From assembly GCA_902803685.1 (NCBI GenBank), contig CADCQR010000057.1:1-23729 (forward strand): 23,729 nt of DNA. Direction: 5' to 3'. The translations under genes were made by a program, and so were the position numbers. Shown here piece by piece: positions 1 through 7,637 of the stretch. The stretch is from an uncultured Erysipelotrichaceae bacterium. Its GTDB lineage: Bacteria > Bacillota_I > Bacilli_A > RF39 > UBA660. Numbering within the stretch: the stretch's first letter is position 1; the number at the start of each line of letters is the position of its first letter. The notes under the pieces were generated by a model. That model was not told where the DNA came from. It made no database searches and saw only the letters and a program-made list of their open reading frames with translations.

Positions 1-86
1 GGTAATAAAAAACGGAACCTTTGAATTTTATATAGTGTAGTGTAAGTTTTTCTGTGAATAGTAACGCAAAAGTATTAATGGCCGAA

Positions 87-115
87 TTGACAAATGACCA
101 ATTATGTGTTATAAT
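87..115 (+). promoter_or_regulatory. Sigma-A-type promoter of the SPFH gene leader
   Basis: A perfect -35 TTGACA (87-92) and a perfect -10 TATAAT (110-115) are separated by 17 bp. Transcription would start near 121-123, exactly where the structured leader begins. This is the best consensus promoter in the window. Confidence 0.85.
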
Positions 116-121
116 GAGAAT

Positions 122-235
122 GTTGAAAGGGAGTAGTTCCATCAAATTGATGAAGTAACTCAACAACCGGGTATAGTGCCCTGGGTTTACTTATAAAGAA
201 CAAGACTTTTATATGTTAATATAAAGGTCTTTTTT
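122..235 (+). promoter_or_regulatory. yybP-ykoY family (Mn2+) riboswitch
   Basis: The leader carries the two hallmark conserved segments of the yybP-ykoY family: GGGAGTAG (129-136) on the 5' side and CAAGAC (201-206) on the 3' side. P1 can form between GAAAG (125-129) and CTTTT (206-210). Internal helices are visible: AGTT/AACT (134-137 with 157-160) enclosing CATCA/TGATG, and AACC-GGG with CCC-(TG)-GGTT (about 165-187). The 3' strand of P1 is also the 5' strand of a terminator (202-231), so P1 formation would prevent termination. This fits the ON-switch logic known for Mn2+-binding members. The family assignment rests on motif recognition without a covariance search, and the ligand is inferred from the family. 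Confidence 0.75.
202..235 (+). terminator. Riboswitch expression-platform terminator
   Basis: A 13-bp hairpin pairs 202-214 with 219-231, with a GTTA loop and one G-T pair, and is followed by a run of T to 235. It overlaps the P1 3' strand (206-210) of the upstream aptamer, so the two structures are mutually exclusive. The SPFH gene begins 29 nt after the T-run. Confidence 0.85.
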
Positions 236-264
236 GTATACTTTCAACAGACGGAGGAATTAAA

Positions 265-1053
265 ATGAAAGAATTATTAAAGAGGAAAAATGTTATTAAT
301 ATTGGAATAGTAGTATTTATTATCATAATATTTTTATCCGCCTCATTAACAACTATAAATAGTGGAGAGGTTGGTATTAGAGTAAGGTTTGGAAAGGTAG
401 TTAACCATAGAACAAATGAAGGAATTAATTTAAAAATACCATTTGTAGAAAGAATAGAGAAAATGAATGTTAGGGTTCAAAAAATTGAAGTAAAAACAAA
501 CAGTTCAAGTAAGGATCTTCAGGATGTTGATATTTCTATTGCCGTAAACTATAAAGTTGATAAAACAAAAGCTATTAACTTGTATAAGAATGTTGGTACT
601 GGATATGAACAAATAATTTTAGAACCGGCTATAGAAGAGAGTATAAAAGCAGTGACCTCAAAATATACGGCAGAGGAACTTATTACTAACAGAAGTGAAG
701 TAAGTGCTATTTGTAAGGATGAGTTATCAAAAAAGGTATTGAAATATGGTTTATCAGTAAGTGATTTTAATATAATAAATTTTAGTTTTAGTGAAGAGTT
801 TGAAAAAGCAATAGAAGAAAAACAAGTTGCAGAGCAAAAAGTCCTTACTGCTAAACAAGAATTAGAAAAAGAAAAGATAGAAGCTGAGAAAAAGATTGTT
901 GCAGCTGAAGCTGAAAAAAAGGCTAATGAATTAAAAGAAGAATCATTAACAGATAATATTATCAAGGAAAAGTTCATTGAAAAATGGAATGGTGAATTAC
1001 CAAAAGTAACAAGTGATAATAATATATTTGATATTTCCGATATGACAAATTAA
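265..1053 (+). CDS. SPFH/prohibitin-like (band 7) membrane protein
   Basis: This 262-residue protein has one N-terminal membrane segment (about residues 9-29). An SPFH/band-7 domain (about 30-190) follows, opening with the typical SGEVGIRVRFGKV stretch and 'EGINLKIPFVE'. A Lys/Glu/Ala-rich coiled coil spans about 180-235. Family members are inserted by the N-terminal segment, oligomerise into membrane scaffolds and often partner with proteases or NfeD-type proteins; no such partner is adjacent here. The start is ATG 265 with GGAGG at 253-257. The gene is monocistronic, sits behind a riboswitch terminator and is followed by its own terminator at 1061. Manganese control of an SPFH protein is unusual, because this riboswitch class normally precedes transporters such as TerC, MntP or P-type ATPases. 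The domain call is firm; the substrate or partner is unknown. Confidence 0.88.
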   Translation: MKELLKRKNVINIGIVVFIIIIFLSASLTTINSGEVGIRVRFGKVVNHRTNEGINLKIPFVERIEKMNVRVQKIEVKTNSSSKDLQDVDISIAVNYKVDKTKAINLYKNVGTGYEQIILEPAIEESIKAVTSKYTAEELITNRSEVSAICKDELSKKVLKYGLSVSDFNIINFSFSEEFEKAIEEKQVAEQKVLTAKQELEKEKIEAEKKIVAAEAEKKANELKEESLTDNIIKEKFIEKWNGELPKVTSDNNIFDISDMTN

Positions 1054-1060
1054 TAATTTA

Positions 1061-1090
1061 AAGGTAGTATTTAAACATACTATCTTTTTT
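1061..1090 (+). terminator. Intrinsic terminator after the SPFH gene
   Basis: A 10-bp hairpin pairs 1061-1070 with 1077-1086 (one G-T pair, 6-nt loop) and is followed by T's to 1090. It lies 8 nt after the SPFH stop codon and isolates that gene from the next. Confidence 0.85.
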
Positions 1091-1113
1091 GTAGTAAAAA
1101 ATTAAATTTATTA

Positions 1114-1122
1114 TGCTATAAT
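1114..1122 (+). promoter_or_regulatory. Extended -10 promoter of the 1154-2575 gene
   Basis: TGC followed by TATAAT (1117-1122) forms an extended -10 element right after the SPFH terminator and 31 bp before the chosen start codon. No convincing -35 is present at 17 bp (AT-rich sequence only), which is tolerated for extended -10 promoters. Confidence 0.6.
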
Positions 1123-1153
1123 ATTGTTATATAAATATAATAAGGAGTATTTT

Positions 1154-2575
1154 ATGAAAGAGTCAGTAGTACAGAATAAAGTCCCTAAATTATTTTTTAT
1201 AATGGGAATTTTATTAATATTAATTGGTGGTGGATTTGCATTATCAGATATCTTTATCCTAAATGAGGAAAAAGTTGTAGAGAAAGAAATTAACATGGTG
1301 TTTGAAAAGGCCAAATCTACTATTTCACTATTAGATAATAAGAAATTAGAATATGACCTGGAAAAGGATTTTCTTGGTATGACTGGTAATTTAAGTATAA
1401 GCTCAGATTATAAGTCTGATTCTGTTGATTTACAAAAATTAAGTGCTTATAAATTGAATTATGGTGGAGTTATTGCCAAAAGTAATAATAAGGCTTCAGG
1501 CTATGCAATTTTGGTAGAAAACGATAAAAATATTATCGAATTAAAAAGTTATATCGAAGGTAAGAAAGCATTGATAAGTCTTGGAGATTTATATAACAAA
1601 ACAGTATTAACTGAGTTAGAAGACGAGATAAAAAATATGAAGCTTTCTAAGTCTTTAAATACTCATGATTTAAATTATTTAATAGAAAAAACAGAAAAAA
1701 TAACCAAGAATTATACTAAAGATGATATAAAAAAAGAAACTGAAGAAAAAGAAATTGCTGGTAAGAAAGCAGAATATACTAAGATTTCTTATACAATAAA
1801 AATAAATGATTATCTAACGACTGTTTTGACAGAATATAAATCTGATGAAAAAGTAATTGATATCTTGTCTAATCTATATAATGATACTAAGGAAGAAATG
1901 AATAAGACAATTGATGATAAACTTGAAGAATTAAAGGAAGACACTACAACTGATGAATTAGTTGTTAATATGTATTTAGATGGTGCTTTTAATAAAATAA
2001 AGGAGTTAGATTATGTTTATAGAGCTATTAGTAGTTATAGCCAAGACGAAACTACATTACAAATAATAGTTAATGATAATAATTATGATTTTAAAGTTTA
2101 TGATAGTGATAAAAAGTGTACTGTATCTGGAAATTATGATTCAAATAAGAATATTATGAATGTGGATTTTGAACCAGACGATAAGGCTGTAAAAAGGAAT
2201 ATGACTATTGAAGGCAATGATAATAATTTAAAAATGGAATATGTTATTGCTGAAGATGATGTTGAATATAAGATTACACTTGATGTAAAAAGCAATCTTA
2301 GTAAGGATACTCAAGTGGTTGATACTACTATGAATATTTATTATAAGAATAGTAATGATAAATTTAACTTAACCATAAACAATAATGTAAAACTTGAAAA
2401 AAATGCTAAACCAGCAGAGATTAATGCTGCAAATACAATTAAATTAGAAGATATTACTGACGAAGAAAGAGAAGAAATTACAAGTAAATTTCTTGAAAAA
2501 ATAAAATCTATTTATGATAAAGTAGCTTTACAAGAAAGCGAAGCTTATTTTAGAAAATATTTTAAAGAGAAATAA
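1154..2575 (+). CDS. Membrane-anchored protein of unknown function (DUF6583-like)
   Basis: This 473-residue protein has a short cytoplasmic N-terminus (MKESVVQNKVPK), one hydrophobic segment (about residues 13-34, rich in Ile, Leu and Gly) and a long hydrophilic part that should face outside. The exterior part is rich in Lys, Glu, Asp and Asn, with no cysteines in a recognisable motif and no catalytic signature. It alternates charged helices (about 150-260) with beta-type stretches carrying repeated 'Y..SN.K/D' patterns (about 290-420). It resembles single-pass lipoprotein-like surface proteins of uncultured Bacilli, some listed under DUF6583, but I cannot confirm that. ATG 1154 is preferred over an upstream in-frame TTG at 1124 because AAGGAG (1142-1147) is correctly placed for it. 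The gene has its own promoter and terminator. Confidence 0.75.
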   Translation: MKESVVQNKVPKLFFIMGILLILIGGGFALSDIFILNEEKVVEKEINMVFEKAKSTISLLDNKKLEYDLEKDFLGMTGNLSISSDYKSDSVDLQKLSAYKLNYGGVIAKSNNKASGYAILVENDKNIIELKSYIEGKKALISLGDLYNKTVLTELEDEIKNMKLSKSLNTHDLNYLIEKTEKITKNYTKDDIKKETEEKEIAGKKAEYTKISYTIKINDYLTTVLTEYKSDEKVIDILSNLYNDTKEEMNKTIDDKLEELKEDTTTDELVVNMYLDGAFNKIKELDYVYRAISSYSQDETTLQIIVNDNNYDFKVYDSDKKCTVSGNYDSNKNIMNVDFEPDDKAVKRNMTIEGNDNNLKMEYVIAEDDVEYKITLDVKSNLSKDTQVVDTTMNIYYKNSNDKFNLTINNNVKLEKNAKPAEINAANTIKLEDITDEEREEITSKFLEKIKSIYDKVALQESEAYFRKYFKEK

Positions 2576-2587
2576 TCTCTTTTTTTA
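2564..2587 (+). terminator. Intrinsic terminator overlapping a stop codon
   Basis: AAAGAGA (2564-2570) pairs with TCTCTTT (2576-2582), with a 5-nt loop that contains the TAA stop codon (2573-2575), followed by T's to 2586. The last codons of the gene form the 5' arm. Confidence 0.75.
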
Positions 2588-2603
2588 ATGTTCATTTAAT
2601 GTT
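2584..2603 (+). promoter_or_regulatory. 11-bp-period direct repeat, possible response-regulator site
   Basis: The 9-mer TTTAATGTT occurs at 2584-2592 and again at 2595-2603, a spacing of exactly 11 bp (one helical turn). OmpR/PhoB-type response regulators bind such tandem repeats. The site ends 40 bp before the first gene of the polyphosphate-polymerase operon. A TTGACT (2603-2608) follows directly, but no well-spaced -10 was found, which suits an activator-dependent promoter. Function is inferred. Confidence 0.4.
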
Positions 2604-2642
2604 TGACTCATATACTTAATACATAAAAGAAAGGAGCAATAT

Positions 2643-3332
2643 ATGGATGACAAAATATTTCGAAGGGTTGAAAAGAAATATTTGCTGACACAAAAGCAAT
2701 ATGAAAGGTTGATTAAAAGACTAATTATTTATTTAGAAAAAGATACTTTTTTTGAATCAACTATATGTAATATATATTTTGATACTAAAGATGATGATTT
2801 AATCATAAAATCAATAGAAAAACCATTGTTCAAAGAAAAAATAAGATTACGGAGTTATAATACACCAAAGATGAATAGTACGGTTTTCTTTGAAATAAAA
2901 AATAAATATAAAGGAATTGTTGGAAAGAGAAGAGTGAACTTGACATTAAATGATTTTTATAAATATCTAGAAACAGGGGTCTTTGGTGAAAATAATCAAA
3001 TTATGCGAGAAATTGATTATCATTTTCATCATTATAAGGTCTATCCAAAACTATTTTTAGCTTATGATAGGCAAAGTTACAAAGGAAAAGACGATAATAA
3101 TTTTAGGGTTACTTTTGATAGTAATTTGCGAAGCCGAAGAAGTGATTTAAGATTAGAAATTGGTAGTCAAGGAAATCTATATTTTGATGAACCACATTAT
3201 ATAATGGAAGTAAAAACTCTTGGGTCTATGCCATTGTGGTTTACTAAAATTATAACTGAGGAGAAAATATTTCCTCATTCGTTTTCAAAATATGGAAACA
3301 TATATAAGAAGGAGTGTGGTATAACATGTTAA
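2643..3332 (+). CDS. VTC-domain polyphosphate polymerase family protein
   Basis: This 229-residue protein is a complete VTC/CYTH-like triphosphate-tunnel domain. The signatures appear in order: RRVEKKYLL (7-15), IYFDT (44-48), the basic KEKIRLRSY (64-72), FFEIKNKYKGIVGKRR (82-97), 'YDRQSYKG' (141-148), FRVTFDSNLRSR (154-165), the acidic IMEVKT (187-192), and FSKYGNIYKK (214-223). The Arg, Lys and Glu positions match those lining the tunnel in yeast Vtc4, which makes polyphosphate from ATP. It has no membrane segment and no SPX domain, so it is probably cytoplasmic and acts with the membrane protein encoded next (4-7 bp overlap). The start is ATG 2643 with AAAGGAG upstream. Family assignment is strong; polymer synthesis here is inferred, since bacterial members are little tested. 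Confidence 0.88.
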   Translation: MDDKIFRRVEKKYLLTQKQYERLIKRLIIYLEKDTFFESTICNIYFDTKDDDLIIKSIEKPLFKEKIRLRSYNTPKMNSTVFFEIKNKYKGIVGKRRVNLTLNDFYKYLETGVFGENNQIMREIDYHFHHYKVYPKLFLAYDRQSYKGKDDNNFRVTFDSNLRSRRSDLRLEIGSQGNLYFDEPHYIMEVKTLGSMPLWFTKIITEEKIFPHSFSKYGNIYKKECGITC

Positions 3333-3997
3333 CAAATTTATTTTCTAATACAACTTCAGAATTAAATCTTTTATCTTTAATAATATGTGCATCTGTTGCG
3401 ATAATATCTGGTTTATTAATAGCCATTACACATAAATATACATCCAAATGCACAAAAGGGTATCTTACAACCATAGCGGTATTACCGTTTTTAGTTCAGG
3501 TTGTTATAATGCTAGTAAATGGTAATTTAGGAACTGGTGTAGCTATCATGGGAGCATTTTCTTTAGTTAGGTTTAGATCATTACCAGGGAATGCTAAAGA
3601 AATACTGACTGTATTTTTTGCTATGACAGTTGGATTAGCTATAGGAACAGGATATATAATATTTTCAATACTAATAACAATATTAGGTTGTATTATTTTA
3701 TTTCTATATAACAAATTATCTATTTTTGAAACTAATAAGAGTGAAAAGCAATTAAAAATAGTTGTTCCAGAAGATTTAGATTATACTGGTGTATTTGATG
3801 AAGAATTTAATAAATATACAACAAAATGTGAATTAATAAAATCTAAAACAATTAATATGGGAAGTATGTTTGAATTAACTTATAATGTTATTTTAAAAGA
3901 TTATTCTAAAGAAAAACAATTTATAGATGATTTAAGAATAAAAAATAGTAATTTAAAGATAATATTGAGCCAAGCGTTAGGAGATGATGAATTGTAA
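3326..3997 (+). CDS. DUF4956 membrane protein, partner of the VTC protein
   Basis: This 223-residue protein has about four membrane segments (roughly residues 15-40, 50-70, 74-95 and 100-130). The DUF4956 core contains 'GTGVAIMGAFSLVRFRS' and a conserved LPGNAKEI after it. A cytoplasmic C-terminal ferredoxin-like part of about 90 residues follows (about 134-223, starting near 'KQLKIVVPEDLDY'). DUF4956 proteins occur next to VTC-domain proteins across Bacillota and may be the membrane half of the same machine, perhaps a channel or anchor; that role is inferred. I chose ATG 3326, which overlaps the VTC stop by 7 nt. A GTG at 3314 is in frame but lies on the ribosome binding site itself (AAGGAG about 3309-3314). 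The downstream gene starts within the TAA stop (TAATG). Confidence 0.85.
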   Translation: MLTNLFSNTTSELNLLSLIICASVAIISGLLIAITHKYTSKCTKGYLTTIAVLPFLVQVVIMLVNGNLGTGVAIMGAFSLVRFRSLPGNAKEILTVFFAMTVGLAIGTGYIIFSILITILGCIILFLYNKLSIFETNKSEKQLKIVVPEDLDYTGVFDEEFNKYTTKCELIKSKTINMGSMFELTYNVILKDYSKEKQFIDDLRIKNSNLKIILSQALGDDEL

Positions 3998-5727
3998 TGA
4001 AAAAAAATAAAAAATTAATACTTGCGTTTATAGTTGCTATATTAATAACTTCTGGTTTGATAGGTGGATATTTTATAGTAAATAAAGATAAGAATACATC
4101 TTTAATTAATGAAATATCTGCTAGTAGTTTAAATACAAGTGATGATGATATAGATTGGACAAGCTTTAAAACTTATCAAGTAAATTTAGACAGTAGTTTA
4201 AATATAACAAAAGCTGGAGTATATGAAGTAACTGGCGCTATTACTAATGGAAATATAACGGTAAATGTTCAAGATAATGTGAAACTTATATTAAGTGGTG
4301 TTGATATAACTAGTAAAGATTCACCAGCTATCGTAGTAGAAAGCGCTAAAAACTGTGTAATTGAATTAAAAGAAGGTACTACTAATAAGTTAACAGATAG
4401 TACTAAATATAGTAGTAAATATTCTGATTATGATGGTGTAATATCTTCTAAAGATGATTTGTTTATACAAGGTACTGGTTCACTTGAGATAGTTGCTAAT
4501 CATGGTGATGGAATAGTATCAAAAGACGATTTGAAAATTAATAGTGGGAATTATACGATAACAGCGGTTGATGATGGTATTAGGGTAACAGACTCTGTTT
4601 ATATTAAAGATGGCTCTTTTAATATCAATAGTAGCGGTGATGGTATAAAGTCAACCAAGGAGAATGATCAAGAAAAAGGGTATGTATATATTCAAAACGG
4701 AACCTTTAATATTACAAGTGAATTAGATGGTATTCAAGCAGTAACTAAGCTTGTTATTGAAGATGGAACATTCAATATTAAAACAGGTGGTGGAAGTACT
4801 AATTCATCAGATAAAGCTGGTTGGGGTACCTGGGGAAATAGGAGTGCATCAACAGATACAAATAGTGCTAAAGGACTTAAAGCAGATTCAAGTATTACTA
4901 TAAAAGGCGGTAAATATACATTTGATACTTCTGATGATGCTATTCATACCAATGATATAGTAACAATTGATAATGGAACTATAGAAATTTCTTCAGGCGA
5001 CGATGGTATACATGCCGATAATAAATTAGTAATCAATAATGGAAATATTGATATTAGTAAGAGTTATGAAGGATTAGAAGCCTATGAAATTACTATAAAT
5101 GATGGTGATATAAAAGTTACATCATCTGATGATGGAGTTAATATAAGCAATCAGAAAACTACTACAACTACTAACAATAATATGCAAGGTAGGGGTGGTA
5201 TGGATCAAGATAACGGTGGACTATTAGAGGTTATTGGTGGTAAAATTTATGTAAATGCTGGTGGTGACGGATTAGACTCTAATGGAAGTATTAAAGTTTC
5301 TGGCGGAGAAGTTTATGTAGATGGCCCAACCGATAATGGCAATGCTGCCTTAGATTATAATGGAACATTTATTGCTGATGGTGGCGAAGTAATTGCTGTT
5401 GGTTCATCAGGAATGGCTCAGGGAATTAGTAATAATTCAAAACAAAACAACTTGATAATCTATTTAAATTCTCAAAGTGCTAATACAGTAGTCTCAATTG
5501 TTGATGAAGATAACAATGAAATATTAAGTTATATGCCAAGCAAGCAGTATTCTTCAGTGGCAATATCAACTTCAAAATTAAAGACTAATTCAACTTATAG
5601 ATTATTATTAAATGGTAATGAATATCAGTCATTTACAATAAGTTCAACTACAACAACAGTTGGAACTAATACCAATTCTATGGGAGGTGGTCCTGGTGGT
5701 CCAGGAGGAGGAAGAAGAATGCGTTAA
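3997..5727 (+). CDS. Secreted beta-helix protein, carbohydrate-binding domain (DUF4353-like)
   Basis: This 576-residue protein has an N-terminal signal or anchor segment (about residues 5-28) and then a long right-handed beta-helix-like array. A short module recurs about every 20-30 residues: a 'DGI/DAI/DGV' turn, then strands such as 'LVIEDGTFNI', 'VTIDNGTIEI' and 'LVINNGNIDI'. The turns at 'DDGI', 'DAIH' and 'DDGIHADN' are acidic and could bind Ca2+. The tail is odd: an insert with 'NMQGRGGMDQDNGG' and a Gly/Pro/Arg C-terminus ending GGPGGGRRMR. The family is annotated as carbohydrate-binding domain-containing and is common beside VTC, DUF4956 and CotH genes. It is translationally coupled to the upstream gene (TAATG) and overlaps the next by 32 nt. 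It is probably surface-exposed; the ligand is unknown. No LPXTG motif was seen. Confidence 0.8.
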   Translation: MKKNKKLILAFIVAILITSGLIGGYFIVNKDKNTSLINEISASSLNTSDDDIDWTSFKTYQVNLDSSLNITKAGVYEVTGAITNGNITVNVQDNVKLILSGVDITSKDSPAIVVESAKNCVIELKEGTTNKLTDSTKYSSKYSDYDGVISSKDDLFIQGTGSLEIVANHGDGIVSKDDLKINSGNYTITAVDDGIRVTDSVYIKDGSFNINSSGDGIKSTKENDQEKGYVYIQNGTFNITSELDGIQAVTKLVIEDGTFNIKTGGGSTNSSDKAGWGTWGNRSASTDTNSAKGLKADSSITIKGGKYTFDTSDDAIHTNDIVTIDNGTIEISSGDDGIHADNKLVINNGNIDISKSYEGLEAYEITINDGDIKVTSSDDGVNISNQKTTTTTNNNMQGRGGMDQDNGGLLEVIGGKIYVNAGGDGLDSNGSIKVSGGEVYVDGPTDNGNAALDYNGTFIADGGEVIAVGSSGMAQGISNNSKQNNLIIYLNSQSANTVVSIVDEDNNEILSYMPSKQYSSVAISTSKLKTNSTYRLLLNGNEYQSFTISSTTTTVGTNTNSMGGGPGGPGGGRRMR

Positions 5728-6763
5728 TAATATTAAATTTATAGCTCTAATACCTGCATATAATCCAGATTCTACTTTAGAAAAAGTAGTTAGTGAACTA
5801 AGAAAAGAAGATATTACTGTCGTTGTTGTAGATGACGGCAGTAATATAAATTCAAAAGAATTTTTTAATAAGATTAAAGATCAGTGTCATTTAATTACTC
5901 ATGAGGTTAATAAAGGTAAAGGTGTTGCTTTAAAAACTGGTATTAAATATATAAAGGAGAATTTTGAAAAATATGTAGTAGTAACAATGGATTGTGATGG
6001 GCAACATAAATTAGAAGATGCTAAAAGACTATTGGAGTTTGCTAGTAAAAATTTAGATTCTTTAGTTTTAGGTAGTCGATTATTTGATAAAGATGTGCCA
6101 TTGCGCAGTAAATTTGGAAATACTATTACTAAGCATATTTATTCTATGGTATCAGGAGTAAATGTAAAAGATACTCAAACTGGACTTAGAGCCTTTAGTA
6201 ATGAATTAGCAGATGTTTTACTAAAAATACCAGGAGAAAGATTCGAATATGAAATAAATGTTCTTTTAGAACTAGCAAAACAAAATATTCCTATTAAGGA
6301 ATTAATAATTGAAACTATATATATAAATAATAATAAATCTTCTAACTTTAAAGCAATACAAGATTCATATAAAATATATAAAGAAATTTTAAAGTATTCT
6401 TTGGCCTCAATATGCTCTTTTCTAATAGATATACTTTCATTTGGTTTATTATGTCATCTACTAGTAAATAATCAATATTTTGTTCAACTGGCCAATGTTA
6501 TAGCTAGAATTATTAGTGGTACTTTTAATTTTACTATCAATAGAAAATATGTTTTTAAAAATAAAAGTAATGTTAAAAAAGTAGCTTTACAATATCTATT
6601 ATTGGCATTATTTATATTAATTTTAAATACTACATTATTAAGTGTTTTAGTGAGTTTATCAATAAATAAAATAGTGGCTAAATTAATAACAGAGTTGATT
6701 TTATTCTTTTTTAGTTATTTAGTTCAACACTGTATTATATTTAAGAAGGAGGATAATGTTTAG
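5696..6763 (+). CDS. GT2 glycosyltransferase fused to a GtrA membrane domain
   Basis: This 355-residue protein starts with a DPM1-like GT-A domain (about residues 13-220). 'ALIPAYNPD' opens it, VVVDDGS is the first nucleotide-sugar loop, DCD (99-101) is the DXD metal motif, and 'DTQTGLRAF' is the usual later signature. A GtrA-like domain with four membrane helices follows (about 225-350), including 'RIISGTFNFTINRKYVF'. Such fusions usually load a sugar onto polyprenyl phosphate and help flip it. No ATG exists near the domain start. GTG 5696 is chosen because GGGAGGTG (5682-5689) lies 8 nt upstream, inside the Gly-rich tail codons of the preceding gene. TTG 5660 is an alternative. It overlaps the next gene by 8 nt. 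Confidence 0.85.
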   Translation: MVQEEEEECVNNIKFIALIPAYNPDSTLEKVVSELRKEDITVVVVDDGSNINSKEFFNKIKDQCHLITHEVNKGKGVALKTGIKYIKENFEKYVVVTMDCDGQHKLEDAKRLLEFASKNLDSLVLGSRLFDKDVPLRSKFGNTITKHIYSMVSGVNVKDTQTGLRAFSNELADVLLKIPGERFEYEINVLLELAKQNIPIKELIIETIYINNNKSSNFKAIQDSYKIYKEILKYSLASICSFLIDILSFGLLCHLLVNNQYFVQLANVIARIISGTFNFTINRKYVFKNKSNVKKVALQYLLLALFILILNTTLLSVLVSLSINKIVAKLITELILFFFSYLVQHCIIFKKEDNV

Positions 6764-7637
6764 AAAATATAGTATTTTAATAATTTATTTAATTTTTCTT
6801 CTTGGTTTTACTATATATTTCTTTTTGGATACTTTGGTCTTAAGTCATGGGTATCAGACTATTGAAAATGTTAGTACTACTGGTAAAGTAAGTAAAGGTG
6901 ATGTTATTACTACGGAGACGTCCTACCAAGATAGTAATATAAGTATAACTCTAGAAGATTATTATGAATATGATACTAAGATTTATGTGGCGGACATTTA
7001 TGTGAATAATCCAAGTTGTTTAAAGACAGCTTTTGCATATGATACTTTTGGTAAAAATGTTGTTCAAACAACTAGTAAAATAGCTTTACAAAATAATGCC
7101 CTAATAGCTATAAATGGTGATTATTATGGTGTTAGGGAAAAAGGATATGTTATAAGAAATGGGGTTATATATCGTAGTGTAGCAACTCGTAATCAGATGG
7201 ATTTAGTAATATATTCTAATGGGGAAATGGATATAATTAATGAGACTGATATTACCGCGGAGGAATTAATAGAAAAAGGAGTAAAAGACGTGTTGTCCTT
7301 TGGACCAGGGTTAGTAGATAACTTTGATATTCAGGTGTCTGAAAAAGAAGAGGTTGGTAAAGCTATGGCATCTAATCCAAGAACTGCCATTGCTTATATA
7401 GATAAAAATCACTATTTATTTGTAGTTAGTGATGGTAGAACTAACGAAAGTAAAGGCTTAAGTCTATACCAATTGGCCGAATTCTTGAAAAAATTAGGGG
7501 TAGAAAAAGCTTATAATCTAGATGGTGGAGGTTCATCAACTATGGTATTTATGAATAATCTTATTAATAAACCAACTACAAATGGAAAATCTATAAGAGA
7601 AAGAGAGGTATCAGATATTGTCTATATTGGTTACTAA
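6756..7637 (+). CDS. Phosphodiester glycosidase family (NAGPA domain) membrane-anchored protein
   Basis: This 293-residue protein has an N-terminal membrane anchor (about residues 6-27) and an extracellular NAGPA-type domain (about 60-293). Recognisable elements are 'ALIAINGDYYG' (conserved Asn-Gly-Asp), 'LSFGPGLVDN', 'NPRTAIAYIDKNHYLFVV' and the family signature 'AYNLDGGGSSTMVF'. Relatives remove or transfer sugar-1-phosphate groups and appear in exopolysaccharide and wall-polymer loci. With a polyphosphate-type polymerase and a lipid-linked sugar transferase in the same operon, it could edit a phosphate-containing surface glycan; this is inference. ATG 6756 has AAGGAGG at 6746-6752, and the gene overlaps its neighbours on both sides (8 nt and about 20 nt). 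Confidence 0.87.
   Translation: MFRKYSILIIYLIFLLGFTIYFFLDTLVLSHGYQTIENVSTTGKVSKGDVITTETSYQDSNISITLEDYYEYDTKIYVADIYVNNPSCLKTAFAYDTFGKNVVQTTSKIALQNNALIAINGDYYGVREKGYVIRNGVIYRSVATRNQMDLVIYSNGEMDIINETDITAEELIEKGVKDVLSFGPGLVDNFDIQVSEKEEVGKAMASNPRTAIAYIDKNHYLFVVSDGRTNESKGLSLYQLAEFLKKLGVEKAYNLDGGGSSTMVFMNNLINKPTTNGKSIREREVSDIVYIGY

Noticed and set aside
1..40. Possible end of an upstream coding region (a frame ending at TAG 38-40 reading ...KNGTFEFYIV)
   Set aside because: Too short to support. A near-identical 15-mer also occurs at about 4695 in the beta-helix gene, but this is likely chance at such length.
549..977. Minus-strand open frame of 142 codons inside the SPFH gene
   Set aside because: It mirrors the coiled-coil region, is Ser/Phe-rich as expected of antisense AT-rich codons, and has no ribosome site or family resemblance.
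4500..5300. Recurrent short DNA motifs (GATGATGG-type) considered as a CRISPR or tandem repeat array
   Set aside because: They follow the protein's beta-helix modules, vary at third positions and lack regular spacers, so they are coding repeats.
5660..5727. Programmed +1 frameshift fusing the beta-helix protein to the glycosyltransferase
   Set aside because: No classic slippery sequence was seen, the partners have different cell locations, and GTG 5696 with a strong ribosome site explains translation.
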